NCBI GenBank assembly: GCA_932521035.1 | Contig: OW051494.1 | Coordinates: 7,984,001-8,048,000 of the forward strand | Length of the DNA: 64,000 bases | Reading direction: 5' to 3' | Source: Oscheius dolichura | Taxonomy: Eukaryota > Nematoda > Chromadorea > Rhabditida > Rhabditidae | Shown here: in pieces, positions 29,658-39,874 of the stretch | Layout: the number at the start of each line of letters is the position of its first letter | How positions within the stretch are numbered: the first letter of the stretch is position 1 | Program-made: the position numbers and the translations under genes | Notes under the pieces: generated by a model | Told to the model about the DNA's origin: nothing | Databases searched by the model: none | What the model saw: only the letters and a program-made list of their open reading frames with translations

Positions 29658-32600
29658 ATGGAAAAACACAACACGGACAACTTCGACAGCTCGGAAGAGG
29701 ACCTCAAGAGCCATGACGACCAGCTGCTCTGTGGTTTCGGCGGGTCAGTTACCGTAATCCTGGGAGAGATAAATGAGTTTAGGTGTACACCCAGATGGCT
29801 ACAGAAGCTCCACAATGCAAAAATGATGCTCCTGGTACTGGGAATATGCGCCTTTATCCAGGTAAGGGGGCGCGAACTCAAAAGAAAGGGCAGCTGGCCG
29901 GGGGATTGAATTTTTGTGCCCTGTAGATGGACCCTTCCTCTTCCTAGTGCTCTTTTCTCTCATTGGGATAGCTTTTTATTGATAGGAAATACTGAAAACG
30001 CTGTAAAACACCATTGATCTTCCCAAATCCTTATCGGGATCAAGCCTACCCCGCCGCAGCCAACCGATTTCAACCGCGTTCGTGGTGTAATGGTCAGCAT
30101 GGATGCCTTCCAAGCATTCGACGGGGGTTCGATTCCCCCCGAACGCAGAAACATTTTTGCTTTTTTTTCCGTATCCATATTATTTTTTCCAGAGTTTTGT
30201 TGTCAATGCCATCTTCCCCGTTGATCTTTCCACATTGGAGCGGCGATTTAAAATGACCAGGTTTGTTTCCTTTTCAAAATAAAGGACTAATTCTTCTCTT
30301 ACAGTACCCAGACGGGAATAATCTCCAGTTGGTATGACTTCGCCGTACTTCTCATCGTTTTCCCTGTTTGCCATTGGGGAAACGGAGGTAAGGAGCTGTT
30401 TTGTAAGCCTAAAAGCTTTCGTTTCAGGACACAAGGGTCGTTGGATCGGCTGGGGAGGGGTCGTGATGTCTCTGGGCTCCCTGATCTGTGCCATGCCCCA
30501 TTGGATGATCGAGCCCTACGATGTTACAGACATCCAAGCGACCAATTCCTCCGAATTCGGACAGTGTACAATCAGGTACGGTAGCCTTTTTCCCTTCAGG
30601 ACCCCAATATTATTTTTAGAGAATTGGAAGAGAAGCAATGTTCTAACAATCCCCTCTCGAGCTATTTGAATCCCTATTTTTGGATGTTCATCCTGGGGCA
30701 ATCGCTCCACGGCTTCGGTTCCACGCCTCTTTTCTCGATCGGAACGACTTTCATCGATGAAAACGTCTCCCAGAAGGCATCTCCTGTCTATTTAGGTTCC
30801 TTTCCCACAATTCCCCTTCAAAATTGTACATTTCAGCCGTCCACGCGGTGTTGACATCCTTCGGCCCGGTGATAGGTGTCTTCGTCGGCGGCTTCCTTCT
30901 AAATATCTACGACGACTTCGACCGAGTCGACGTGTAAGTCCAAAAAAAAAACAAAAAAACAGCCTCATACGCGTTTTTTCATCATTCACTTCAAGAGTAG
31001 CAAATATTATGTTTCAATCATCGGCGGGGGTCGAACCCGGGTTCGTTGGATTTGCACGCGCGACTCTTACCAACTGCGCCATGCAAACACTTTGAGAAAG
31101 CGCCCGAGCGCGTTCACAATACTCCGTGCTCCCATTTTATAATAATTTCCGTTTCAGAATCCCGATCGAAAGATCAGATCCCCGGTGGATGGGAGCATGG
31201 TGGCTAGGATTCCTGGGATCTTCTGTTTCTGCTCTGATTATAGCTATTCCTATCCTCGCCTTTGCTAGGGAACTGCCGGAAGCGAAGAGGCACAGAGCCA
31301 AGGACATCAATCAAGTTGGTTCTTTTCTTTATTTTTCTACTGGGAATGAATGGGGTTTCTACTTTTTAAACACTTCAAGGAGTCATGTTTTCGCAAGCTG
31401 GATCCAAAAGCCGAACAAACTTCAACTTTTTTGTCACTATTCACGGAATTCCTGACGATCTCGAGGGGAAATTTGAACACGCTGCTTCCTTCCGGAAGTT
31501 GTCTTTTTGGGGTAGAGCGGTTCTCGAAGCGTCTTATTGGATTTTCTGGGCAACCCGCGAAGCGTGATCGTCTGGCGCCATTCGTGGGGGGAGCGTATTC
31601 GTCTGCGGCCATTTTATGAAAAAATGTCTTCGGTCACGTCTTTGGCTTTTACCCCGGTGAAACGAATTCGCCTGCCCCAATTAAACTACAGTACACAATA
31701 AGGACATCTTTATTTCCCTTTCCACCTCCCCGCCTGCCCTATCTACTCCTCGTCGAGATAACTGAATTTCCAGTCGGATGAGCAGGGCTGCTGTTCTTTT
31801 TCAATATCCTGTTCAGCCACCTCGGGTACCGTAGCAACTTCCTCAATGTGAAATAGACGATAATACAACGGAGCGGAATAATCCAATAGACAATACACGC
31901 AGAGATCTGGAAAATTGCCCTCTCTTTCTCTCTAATTATATGCCTACCGTAGTCAGGATGACGGCGATATTGACTCCAGGAATTGGGGGAATGAAATGGG
32001 ATAGCCAGAAAACAAACTGGGGAAAGACAAAAAAGGCCTGGAGGATGATCATACTCCCCCAGGCTAGCATCAACTTCTTCTGGAGACGCATTGTTCGGGA
32101 GGAGAAGCTTCCGAGGCGAAACCAACGGTTCAGGATGAACATACAAGGAAGGCCGATTAATATGACCAGGACGCACATGAAATAATCCAAGGTGGTACTG
32201 AAAGCCTGGAAAATGAGTATCTCACTGGAAATTGAGACGGAAATACAGCTTTCGGAATCCGATTTCTGCTCCAAACCCCTAGGAAAAATCCAGAGGGGAC
32301 CCAACCATCCAAACAAAGAGAAAGGCCCCGAACTCACCGATTTCTCCGAGACATCCCTGAGATACAATTTAGTCGGATAAGTGTACCCGGCATCCATGCA
32401 TACCAAATCACAGGCCCTCTCAATATTCACTTTAAAGTGATTTATCACATAGCTCTGTATAATCGGGATCGGGAAGGCGATACACGACAAAACGATTCTG
32501 GCTATAGACGCCCACCGCGGTCTGAAATAGGCTGCCTCCGCGTCTAGACGGGGATTACCTCATGAGGAAGATGGCCTTGTAGACCATTGAAATGGCGAGG

Positions 32601-35600
32601 ATCTCTGATCCTAGCTTGGATGTCAAATTGGCCAGTGTGCCGAGGTAGAAGACGAGCCAGTCGGGGTAGAAACGGCCGAAGAGGTAGATTAGACCCGTTG
32701 GAAAGGTCAGGAGCTGGAAGAGGACTCCTTGAGAGTTACAGTATCTCCAAAGTGAAAGCCCCGCTCTTGGAATCGGAGCCAGGGGTACTTCAGGGTCTTA
32801 CGCAACTGTTTTGGAACCAGATTTGTGATTTCTTGCTATTACCAAGATAAGAACGATGTATTTTTCTTCCCATATCACTCCTATCGCCCAACTTACCGGT
32901 ATCAATGGCGCGTAGAAGGCGCAAGTCAAGAAATGGGTAACGGTCAGGACCAGAATAATATCCTTGTACTTATTCTGATGATCCGGGTTCCATGCCAGAC
33001 CAATTATTACCCAGAAAGAATAACAGATTCCTACGAGGGTGGCCGAAAAGACACTGGCATACTGTATCCCGTTGAATATCTTCACATAAAGGGGATAATC
33101 AAAGAAATCTGGAAAGTTTAGCCATTTTATGGTTAGAAGAAGGGTCTTACCCATAAAAGACGAACACTTTTAGAAGGAGAAGAAATAAGAAGTGTAGTTC
33201 TGTAGTCCGGGTGAAAGGGACCGGGGCGGTAATGATGATAATCCCCCTCGTCTATAGTCACTTTTAATTCAGTCAAAAACGGATCATTGCCTCTCAAAGG
33301 AGGAGCCGAATTTACGCATAATTTATAATTAGAAGGATGAAATTTATTATTATGGAAAGATCAAGATCTTCTCAAGATCTTTTGAAGAAATAGAGGATAG
33401 TGGAGGACTTGGTGAAAGGTGTGAAAAGCCACCGAGTCCTCGGAAGCCTTGGAAGAGGACAAACTAGTTCTCGACTGCCTGGAAGGGACAGGGGCCAAGC
33501 TTCAGGAAAGGGTTAGGGTCCAGAGAGCATAGAACAGTGTTTCCCATTTTTTAGGAAACCCCCAATTTCGCTGTTCCAGTTTTCTCTGCTACAGTAACCC
33601 GCCTAGGTCCCCGAGGGATCCTTTAAGAATGGAAGGACTAGATAAAAACGAAAGGATACGGTAGATTATCGCGCATTGGTATAACCATATGGGACAGTTC
33701 TGGGAAGCGTCCAAAAGACAAGCCAGCCGTGCTACTCCTCCCTCCCTCCAAGACTAATTTTATCCCTTTTCAGTGTCCCGCCACGACAAAAGATGTCAAC
33801 GAGAAGGCCCCCACGGAGCTCAAAGCTCTTCCCTCTGTCATTTGGAAAATCTGCCGGAATTCGACCTTTATCGTCTGTATCTTTGTGGGAATCTTTGAGT
33901 CCATCATCATCAACGGATTCGCCGCATTCATGCCCAAAATTTTGGAGACATTGTTGAGTACAACGCCCATTTTTGCTTCATACCTTTCTTGTGAGTGTCA
34001 CCTCATTATGGGGATAAAAATGGATATTTTTCAGCTGTGGTAATTTTCGCAGCGGCAACTGGTGTAATGGTTGGGGGAATGGTCATCAGGAAGCAGAACC
34101 TTCAAGTGAGTCGCATTTTTCCAAATCTTCTCGGGTTACTTACAGTTTTTTTACTCGCTGTGCCAATAAGATTGACCACAAATTTTGTGGGGCAAAATGA
34201 TCGGATAGCCTCAAATATCCTCTAAAAGAGAAATTATGAACCTCTACCGAAAACAATCCCCACTTCCTCAAGCCTCGTTAGCTCAGCGGTAGAGCGTTGG
34301 ACTTTTAATCCAACGGTCAAGGGTTCGATCCCCTTACGTGGCTGTGATACTTTTGCTTTTTTTGCTTATCTAGTTTTCACTCATTTTACCCAGTAAAATT
34401 CAAAATTGGACGTGTAAGACCAGTTTCACTGTATTTTAGTCGTAGTTTTGGACAATTTTCACTATTTCCTTCCCACGTTCCCGTCGAATATGAATTTTAG
34501 GTGGGTGGAATGCTGAAGATGATCGTGGTCTGCCATGTAATTGCCCTAATCTTCACTACCGGTCTCCTCGTACATTGTCCTCAGCGGCAATTCGTCGGCA
34601 TCAATCTCGGCTACGAAGACAAGTATTTCCTCTGCCTCCTTCCCTTCCAACGTATTTGTTCTTCCAGTCAAATACATCGAAATGCCGAGTTCAACATCTC
34701 CAACGAGTGTAATGCCCATTGTGTCTGTAAAGACGAATGGAACCCGGTGTGTGATTCGTCCACCGGGAATATCTACTACTCCGCCTGTCATGCCGGCTGT
34801 ACCCACAGGAAAAACACCGAATTCGTAAGATTTTACAGTGAAAATGGGGTAAAAAGGTGGATTTTAGAATGTGGAATGGTCCGATTGCTCCTGTCTAACG
34901 GCCAATGCCACCAGCCATGGTTCAACGCCTTCTCCAGCGGCTAAACTGAACAAAGGATACTGCCAGCCGGTAAGTTCGACCAAAAATCGGTATATGACAC
35001 TTGAAAGGACTGTTTAAGAATGTTTCATATAGTACTTGGGTTACGGTAACACTTCTATCGTTTCAGGACTGCGGGCCGAGGATCTACATCCTCCTGGTGA
35101 CGTTGTTCATTACGGTGGTGGCCAGTTTCGCCTCGGGAATCCCTACTCAACAGGTAATTTTCAATTCAGCAACCTTTATGGTCCCGGAGCGATTGTATTC
35201 CTTTGTAGAGATCTACCTTTTGGGTTCTGTCGCTTCAGGACCTTGGGATTCTTGATTTTCCCTATTGAGGCCTTTGGAACTTGTCCGTTCGCTACAACAC
35301 CTCGGGTTTAGTGTTCTTTAGCTTCAGAACATTATATTCCGGGTTCATTCCATTCAGGACCTTTACTTTTGGGTCCCTCCGCTTCGAGGCCCCTTGCTCT
35401 AGGCTCCCTTCCCCCAATAAAGTCGTCTCTTTCAGATAATGCTCCGAGTTGTCCCCTTCGACCAGCGAACCTTGGCCCTGGGAATCAATTGGACGTTCCT
35501 CCGCCTGTTGGGCTTCATCCCTGGTGGAATTCTATTCGGAATGATGATCGACACCGCCTGCCTGGAATGGGAGACCAGTTGCGGGAAGAATACCAGCTGT

Positions 35601-36057
35601 CGGGTCTACGATCCCGTCAAGTTATCATGGACCATTACAGCCGTTGGTAAGTGGGCAGAACTTTTGTACCGTACCCTAGAAAGCATACTGACCTTTAAAA
35701 ATCTTCTTTTGAAGTAAATTTGGCTTCAAGAATGAGTAAAATTGAAGAGAATGACGTTTCAGCGATCGTCTGTAAGCTGCTCTCCATCTTGGCCACGATT
35801 CTCGGATACATGACGTATCAGCCGACGGATTTGGACAGCGCCCAGTCCGTCCACACAAGTGAGTCCCCTTCTCATCTTCTCTAGACATATATTTCTGCCT
35901 TAATAAGTCCTTTAAATAATCCTACTCCCCTCTTTCAGTCGACAGTCACGGCGCCCTCCACCTGGTGGTCAACGACGATCGGCCGCCTGAACGAGTCGTC
36001 GAGCAGCAGAGCAATGGCACCGTCAAGAATGCGGAAACCCTTGGAGAGGCCTACTAA
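29658..36057 (+). CDS. Organic anion transporting polypeptide (SLCO/OATP family), 17 exons
   Basis: Multi-pass plasma-membrane carrier of organic anions, roughly 700 residues. Joined exons give an acidic cytosolic start (HNTDNFDSSEEDL), then CGFGGCTPRWLQKLHNAKMM, TM segments with SFVVNAIFPVDLSTLERRF, STPLFSIGTTFIDENVS, and PRWMGAWWLGFLGS before TM6, matching OATP order. The large extracellular loop contains the family's Kazal-like domain (NISNECNAHCVCKDEWNPVC ... YYSACHAGCTHRKN, about 34685-34830). Later exons include VVPFDQRTLALGINWTFLRL and ILFGMMIDTACLEW; the tail ends KNAETLGEAY. Exons 8 (ends about 31315) and 9 (starts 33774) are separated by 2.46 kb holding a chemoreceptor gene on the other strand. 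Other introns hold a tRNA-Gly, a tRNA-like remnant and a tRNA-Lys. Exon junctions are by eye. Confidence 0.88.
30076..30147 (+). tRNA. tRNA-Gly (TCC), copy 3, inside OATP intron 2
   Basis: Complete 72-nt gene, body identical to the other tRNA-Gly copies, lying between OATP exons 2 and 3 on the same strand. A T-run (TTTTGCTTTTTTTT) follows, as expected for Pol III termination. Confidence 0.95.
31018..31089 (-). pseudogene. tRNA-like remnant (Cys-type?)
   Basis: The minus strand has a good D-arm (GGCGCAGTTGGTAAGAG) and T-arm (CCCGGGTTCGACCCCCG), but the acceptor ends do not pair and the anticodon stem is broken; the region TGCAAAT could be a GCA loop. It lies in OATP intron 7. Confidence 0.5.
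31743..33154 (-). CDS. Seven-transmembrane chemoreceptor-like protein nested in OATP intron
   Basis: Joined exons give a multi-pass protein. It starts M-DFFDYPLYVKIFNGIQYAS (the ATG plus one base lie on a tiny first exon, ending in a GTAAGA donor), then FSATLVGICYSFWVIIGLAW, GVLFQLLTFPTGLIYLFGRF, a loop with CDLVCMDAGYTYPTKLYLRD, TTLDYFMCVLVILIGLPCMF, and the intracellular MRLQKKLMLAWGSMIILQAF before TM6. The final exon is SACIVYWIIPLRCIIVYF and a charged tail; two tail frames are possible (stops at 31743 or 31739). The TM5-TM6 pattern (basic residues, LQ) resembles nematode Str-superfamily receptors, but I cannot assign the subfamily. It lies wholly within the 2.46-kb intron of the OATP gene on the other strand. 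Confidence 0.7.
34272..34343 (+). tRNA. tRNA-Lys (TTT), in an OATP intron
   Basis: 72 nt: D-arm TAGCTCAGCGGTAGAGC, anticodon stem TTGGA/TCCAA with loop CTTTTAA (TTT), T-arm AAGGGTTCGATCCCCTT. The acceptor stem GCCTCGT/ACGTGGC has one T-T mismatch at the fourth pair, so activity is likely but not certain. Confidence 0.8.
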
Positions 36058-36337
36058 CATCCTTTCCTTTAATTTTAGCCAAAAAAAAACTATCCTTGCC
36101 CCTTCCTCACGCGTATATTACGGGATTTGCCAAAGAGGTCCGCCACCGGCCTATATAGCAATACATTGTCTTGATTTTATTGTCCCTTTCCTCCTCAGTT
36201 TCTTCCTTTTTTACTTGTCATCGGTCTCAAACTGTAGAATATAATCTGTTTAGGTAAATAAATGTAAAAATATTACTTTATGATGAAAGAATAAAAAGTT
36301 ATGAAGATTACTGTACCTCGAGGCAAAAATGTCGTTC
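36058..36337. other. OATP 3' region
   Basis: Contains AATAAATG at about 36257 and AATAAAAAG at about 36290 as poly(A) candidates. No gene. Confidence 0.4.
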
Positions 36338-36409
36338 TGCGTTCGGGGGGAATCGAACCCCCGTCGAATGCTTGGAAGGCATCCATGCTGACCATTACAC
36401 CACGAACGC
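36338..36409 (-). tRNA. tRNA-Gly (TCC), copy 4
   Basis: Body as the other copies. From about 36328 to 36509 the DNA is almost the same as 20631-20812 (GGGGCGGATTGACTAGG.GAG, ATTAATCGGGAGCTGGATCA), marking a recent segmental duplication of gene plus 5' flank. Confidence 0.95.
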
Positions 36410-36531
36410 GGTTAGATTGGATTAATTGGGGCGGATTGACTAGGGGAGATTAATCGGGAGCTGGATCAGGTTCTCCCCCGATCCAAATTTGTCCAGCTTC
36501 TCCCCCCTTAGGGAAACAAAAAGAAGATTTG

Positions 36532-36601
36532 CCGCCAGCAGGGGTCGAACCTGCGACCTTGGGCTTATTAAAGGGACCGTAACACACGCGCCATTGCGAA
36601 T
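36532..36601 (-). pseudogene. tRNA-like remnant
   Basis: A perfect T-arm (GCAGGTTCGACCCCTGC) and 3' acceptor strand (TGGCGGC) are present on the minus strand, but the 5' acceptor and anticodon stem (around CTTTAATAAG) do not pair. Probably a dead tRNA. Confidence 0.5.
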
Positions 36602-36699
36602 TGGTACAGTACCCCCCTAATTAGTGAATTTGTTTTTTACTATGACTTTTCTTGCTTTTTTCTACTGATTTTTATTGCAATAAATTAAACAAATTATAA

Positions 36700-36815
36700 G
36701 GGCTTGTGACCGGGTTCCTTGAGGAACAGATAATCCACCACTTTGATCCGGCGGGCTTGTGACCGGGCCTCCGGGGTAACCGGTGGCATCCACCACTTTG
36801 GTTCGGCGGGCTTAT
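36700..36815. repeat. Imperfect tandem repeat, 53-55-bp unit
   Basis: GGGCTTGTGACCGGG...ATCCACCACTTTG.TYCGGC occurs at 36700 and 36753, and a partial third unit starts at 36808 (GGGCTTATGACCG). It lies just downstream of the MSP fragment at 36999. Confidence 0.6.
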
Positions 36816-36998
36816 GACCGATTGGCACTTGCCTCCCTGTAACTTTTGTGTTACAAGAGGGCAAGTGGAGACATTATTTCTGGGCTGTACTCTCACCCGA
36901 TTATCTACAAATTTGGAGAGGGCTATTTCTCCGATCTTCTTTTTCTTCTTATTTTCCACTGTTTCTTCCGACTTCTTTCTCTTCCGGTCCCTTCCACA

Positions 36999-37077
36999 GG
37001 TCGCCTCCTTGGGGTCGAGGACTCCGCAAGCGGGATCGACGCCCAAGCGCTTCATGTTCGTCGTTTTGATAGCCCCC
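36999..37077 (-). pseudogene. Major sperm protein gene fragment 1 (intronless)
   Basis: Encodes [20 protein letters not shown], then PKEAT, as in the intact gene at 37606-38387. The intron that splits PACG from VLD in the intact gene is absent. The frame then runs into unrelated sequence. It is either a retrocopy piece or from an MSP paralogue with a different intron. Confidence 0.75.
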
Positions 37078-37152
37078 TTCGAAGATCTGGGGATAATACT
37101 GGAGTGAACCTGGAGTGAGACACGGCGTTCCGTTCTTATTTATCCGTCCTGT

Positions 37153-37255
37153 TTGTTCCTCCCTTCTAGAGGGAAGCGGTTCCAAAATTTCTACTCGTCC
37201 TCTATTTTCATAGGGTCGGAAGGTAGTTAGTACCTCAAACTTGGGTAATTAAACC
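37153..37255 (-). ncRNA. sls-1: SL1 spliced-leader RNA gene
   Basis: On the minus strand the 22 leader bases are exactly those of SL1: GGTTTAATTACCC followed by AAGTTTGAG, then the splice donor GTACTA. About 45 nt on is the Sm-type site AAATTTTGGAAC, followed by a GC-rich stem-loop (TTCCCTCTAGAAGGGAG). Layout and length (about 100 nt) match SL1 RNA of rhabditid nematodes, which donates its 5' exon to mRNAs by trans-splicing. No 5S rRNA gene is nearby, unlike the classical 5S/SL1 tandem arrangement. It lies between MSP fragments. The 3' end is estimated. Confidence 0.9.
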
Positions 37256-37360
37256 GATGAGGGGGCCCGCTATCAACTGATAGGTAAGGGGGACTGCCAG
37301 GGTGTGCGGGGGTGGTTCTCTTGGCGTTTTCTGTTCCGACTCAAGGGCCAGCCGAGATAA

Positions 37361-37389
37361 TCCTTAGTCGTCGTTTTGATGGCCCATAC
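37361..37389 (-). pseudogene. Major sperm protein fragment 2
   Basis: The minus strand reads VWAIKTTTK, the IGWAIKTTN segment of MSP. Nothing else of the gene is recognisable. Confidence 0.5.
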
Positions 37390-37489
37390 CGTATTGGCCA
37401 AAGGTAAGACGAAGAAAAGGAAACAAGAATCAGCGATGAAAGAGGGAGAGAAAGGTGAGGGGATTCAAGAACCAGAGTCATTTGAAGAA

Positions 37490-37527
37490 GATAAGCGTTG
37501 TTCGTAGAATTGATGGCCCACACGATA
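37490..37527 (-). pseudogene. Major sperm protein fragment 3
   Basis: The minus strand reads IVWAINSTNNAYL, again matching the [11 protein letters not shown] segment of MSP. Confidence 0.5.
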
Positions 37528-37605
37528 AGCAAGAGAAGAGAAGGAAAGAATTAAGAACAGTACACAGGAATTATCGGCCGAAGCCTTTATTCTTCACTGG
37601 ACCCT

Positions 37606-38387
37606 CTAGGGGTTGTACTCGATGGGGAGGTTCTTGCGGCGAACCATTCCATCGCCCTGGAACCATTCGCGGCGGAACTGCTTGGCGGCGCCATCGGGAG
37701 TGTTGGTCCACTCAATAGTGATGCGATCATTATTGGTGTCCTCCTGGCCATAGGCGAAAGCATCGCAGCTGACAGCCATCAACGTAGCCTCCTTGGGATC
37801 CAAGACCTGCAAAATCCCGGATTAGAGAGGATTAGTGGGGATTAAAATCAAAAATTTTGAGCGTCCGGGACGAAACAGCTTCTATAAAAATGGAAAACTC
37901 ACTCCGCAAGCGGGGTCAACGCCAAGACGCTTCATATTAGTAGTTTTAATTGCCCAGCCGATGCGACGTGCACTGGTATTGATTATCTTTATATGATATG
38001 TGTGCTTATCGTCCTAAAAGTATCAGGTTATCCAAAAAAGATTACACAGAAACGTACGTAGGGGGAGTTGAAGACAATCTTGCCGCCAGGCTGGGTTTGG
38101 ATATCTCCTGAAAAGAAAAAAGATTAATTGAGTTAAGCGATATTCGTAGTTTTGATCGCCCAGCAATTTTTTTGTTCAAGCTAGCGGATCATTCAATTCT
38201 ATCCTTCATTGCCCCCTTCTTAATATGGTACGTGTGCTCTTCGCAATACAAAAGGAGTAAGAGAGATGCAAGAAGAATAGCGCAATCAAGTGAAAAGTCT
38301 TTCAAAAAGAGAGGCAAACAAGTAGAGAAGCGAGAAGAGCTCACCAGGGGGAACGGACATCGTTGGTTGTTGTTGTTGGGTTGCCAT
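37606..38387 (-). CDS. msp: Major sperm protein (MSP), 134 residues
   Basis: MSP polymerises into the filaments that drive amoeboid crawling of nematode sperm and also acts as an oocyte signal. Four exons: 38345-38387, 38058-38107, 37903-38013 and 37606-37806. They give [60 protein letters not shown], then [14 protein letters not shown] and end [14 protein letters not shown], the family's invariant C-terminus. Residues after Met10 match the usual 127-residue MSP; the extra N-terminal ATQQQQPT is unusual. A TATATAAA box lies about 20 bp upstream of the ATG. Intron 1 contains a further WAIKTTN-like fragment at 38142-38163. Confidence 0.95.
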
Positions 38388-38404
38388 TGAGACGGATCGG
38401 ATCG

Positions 38405-38412
38405 TTTATATA
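38405..38412 (-). promoter_or_regulatory. TATA box of the MSP gene
   Basis: TATATAAA on the minus strand, 18-25 bp upstream of the MSP ATG, implying a very short 5' UTR. Confidence 0.5.
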
Positions 38413-38445
38413 CTACTTTTAGTCCCAAATTTGACATGTTCAAAA

Positions 38446-38650
38446 GAGAGAAGCAGACTGGTGGTCCGAAAGTTGGATATGCTAATGAGGGAGAAGCAGA
38501 CGCGTGAGACAGACTGTTGTCGACAGGGAGAGAAGCAGAAACAGGCAATATGGAGGAAGGGAGAGAAGCAGAATGGGATTGAAACAGACGCTACTTGACA
38601 GAGAGAGAAGCAGAAACAGGCGGTATAGGCCAAGGGGGAGAAGCAGACGA
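38446..38650. repeat. Degenerate minisatellite (GGGAGAGAAGCAG units)
   Basis: GAGAGAAGCAG or a close variant recurs about six times at 31-43-bp spacing, twice followed by AAACAGGC. It fills the space between the MSP promoter and family copy D. Confidence 0.55.
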
Positions 38651-38816
38651 GAAGATACAGAACGACAGCGGGGAGCGGGGTTTTACGGGAGTTAGAGAGG
38701 AGAAACAGGGTTAGGAGGTTTACGACAGGGTGGAGAAGATGGTAGAGCCCACGAGCAGTCCAAAATCCCGGTGGATATTTATTGGAGATAATACAATAAC
38801 TACCTTAGACGAAATT

Positions 38817-39668
38817 TCACTTCCTCAATGTCGTTAAAATCTGTATTGTTCTCTCCTTGTCCTGAAGCATTTGATTCATCAGACCACTGCTGATGTTCTT
38901 CTCCTCCAATAACTGTCGCTGGGCAGACTGAAGTTCCCTCTCCAGCTGGGCCATCCTCTCCTCCACCGTCTCCTGTCCTCCTCTTCTCTCTCCCAGGAAG
39001 ATCAGATCGTCGTCCTCCGTCTCTTCTCTGGCCATCTTCTTCTTCGGGTTCACAACCGTCTGCTGGACTGTATTCTGGACAGGAAATACTGAAAAGAGGA
39101 TTAAATATGGAAGGAATGTGCTCTCACCTCCACTTTTTTCTTCCTTTACCTGGGAAATCGGCGCTACCTTCTGGTTTTTGGGGGTTTTCCACTCCAAGAT
39201 GACGATCTCCTCCTCCTCGTCCGTCCCAATCTGTCCGTCGTCCATTCCCACCGCCTCTTTCCTCTGGATTGGGGCCGTCTGCTGGATGACGGCATTTTGA
39301 ACTGGAACAGCTGAACTAAAAACTCTTTTTAGAATGAAAACTACTCTTACCTTGATTTTCATATTTTCCCTTGTAATCGGCAACCACATCGGCGTACATT
39401 TTGTGCAAAGCGGGAATGCGCTTCAGCCAGGCAGGCATGGTGTGATTCTAAAAGTAAAAAAGTGGACTGAATAATAAAATAAGTCTCTTACCTTTAATGC
39501 GGTATGGAATTTGCAGATGATATCCGTCATATATTTGCTTCGATAGTCGTTGTTGAGGGCGTTGAAGGCGATGTTGAAGGCCTTTCGCTCCTCCTCCGTT
39601 GGGTAGCCTTGTCGGTGGATGTGGCGAAGGTACAGCTCTCCATAGACGTTTATTTTACACGAAGACAT
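38817..39668 (-). CDS. YGE-domain coiled-coil protein, family copy D (intact, 242 residues)
   Basis: Four exons in frame: 39492-39668 (59 codons), 39351-39447 (97 nt, as in B and C), 39128-39310 and 38817-39088. The YGE domain reads INVYGELYLRHIHRQGYPTE, EERKAFNIAFNAL, FHTALK, then MPAWLKRIPALHKMYADVVA and DYKGKYE. Exon 3 opens AVPVQNAVIQQTAPIQRKEA and has EEEEIVILEWKTPK plus SQVKEEK. Exon 4 opens VFPVQNTVQQTVVNPKKK, has EDDDLIFLGER, then a coiled coil (ERMAQLERELQSAQRQLLEE) ending DKERTIQILTTLRK. It lies 23 kb from copy C on the other strand, so the family is not confined to one tandem array. A TCGTCTAG acceptor precedes the ATG. Confidence 0.8.
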
Positions 39669-39740
39669 TATTCTAGACGATGAAAAAAGAAGAAAGAATA
39701 AGTAATAATGATAACAATGACGGTAGAATGGCTACCTTCC

Positions 39741-39789
39741 CTAAAAGCGGCTTCCGAAGCGCGTCCTCCCGCTTCAAAGCGAATTCTGG
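39741..39789. promoter_or_regulatory. Divergent promoter motif of copy D and the head-to-head fragment
   Basis: CTAAAAGCGGCTTCCGAAGC followed by GCG and, 20 bp on, CAAAGCGAATTCTGG. The latter matches the copy B upstream motif almost base for base. The first part read from the other strand (GCGCTTCGGAAGCCGCTTTT) also has the AAAGCS/GAAGCGC elements, so the site could serve both directions. Confidence 0.5.
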
Positions 39790-39874
39790 GCAGCTTCGCG
39801 CGTCTCGAAAGCAGCTACTGTCTCTAGAGGGGATCGCTCTCCATCATTTTTTGTTCTCTCTCTCAGCCCAGAAG

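Noticed and set aside
31018..31089. Functional tRNA in OATP intron 7
   Set aside because: Good D- and T-arms but no acceptor pairing and a broken anticodon stem, so listed as a remnant only.
36672..37055. 127-codon minus frame starting [11 protein letters not shown]
   Set aside because: Only the first 18 or so residues are MSP; the rest is unrelated read-through, so it is a fragment, not a gene.
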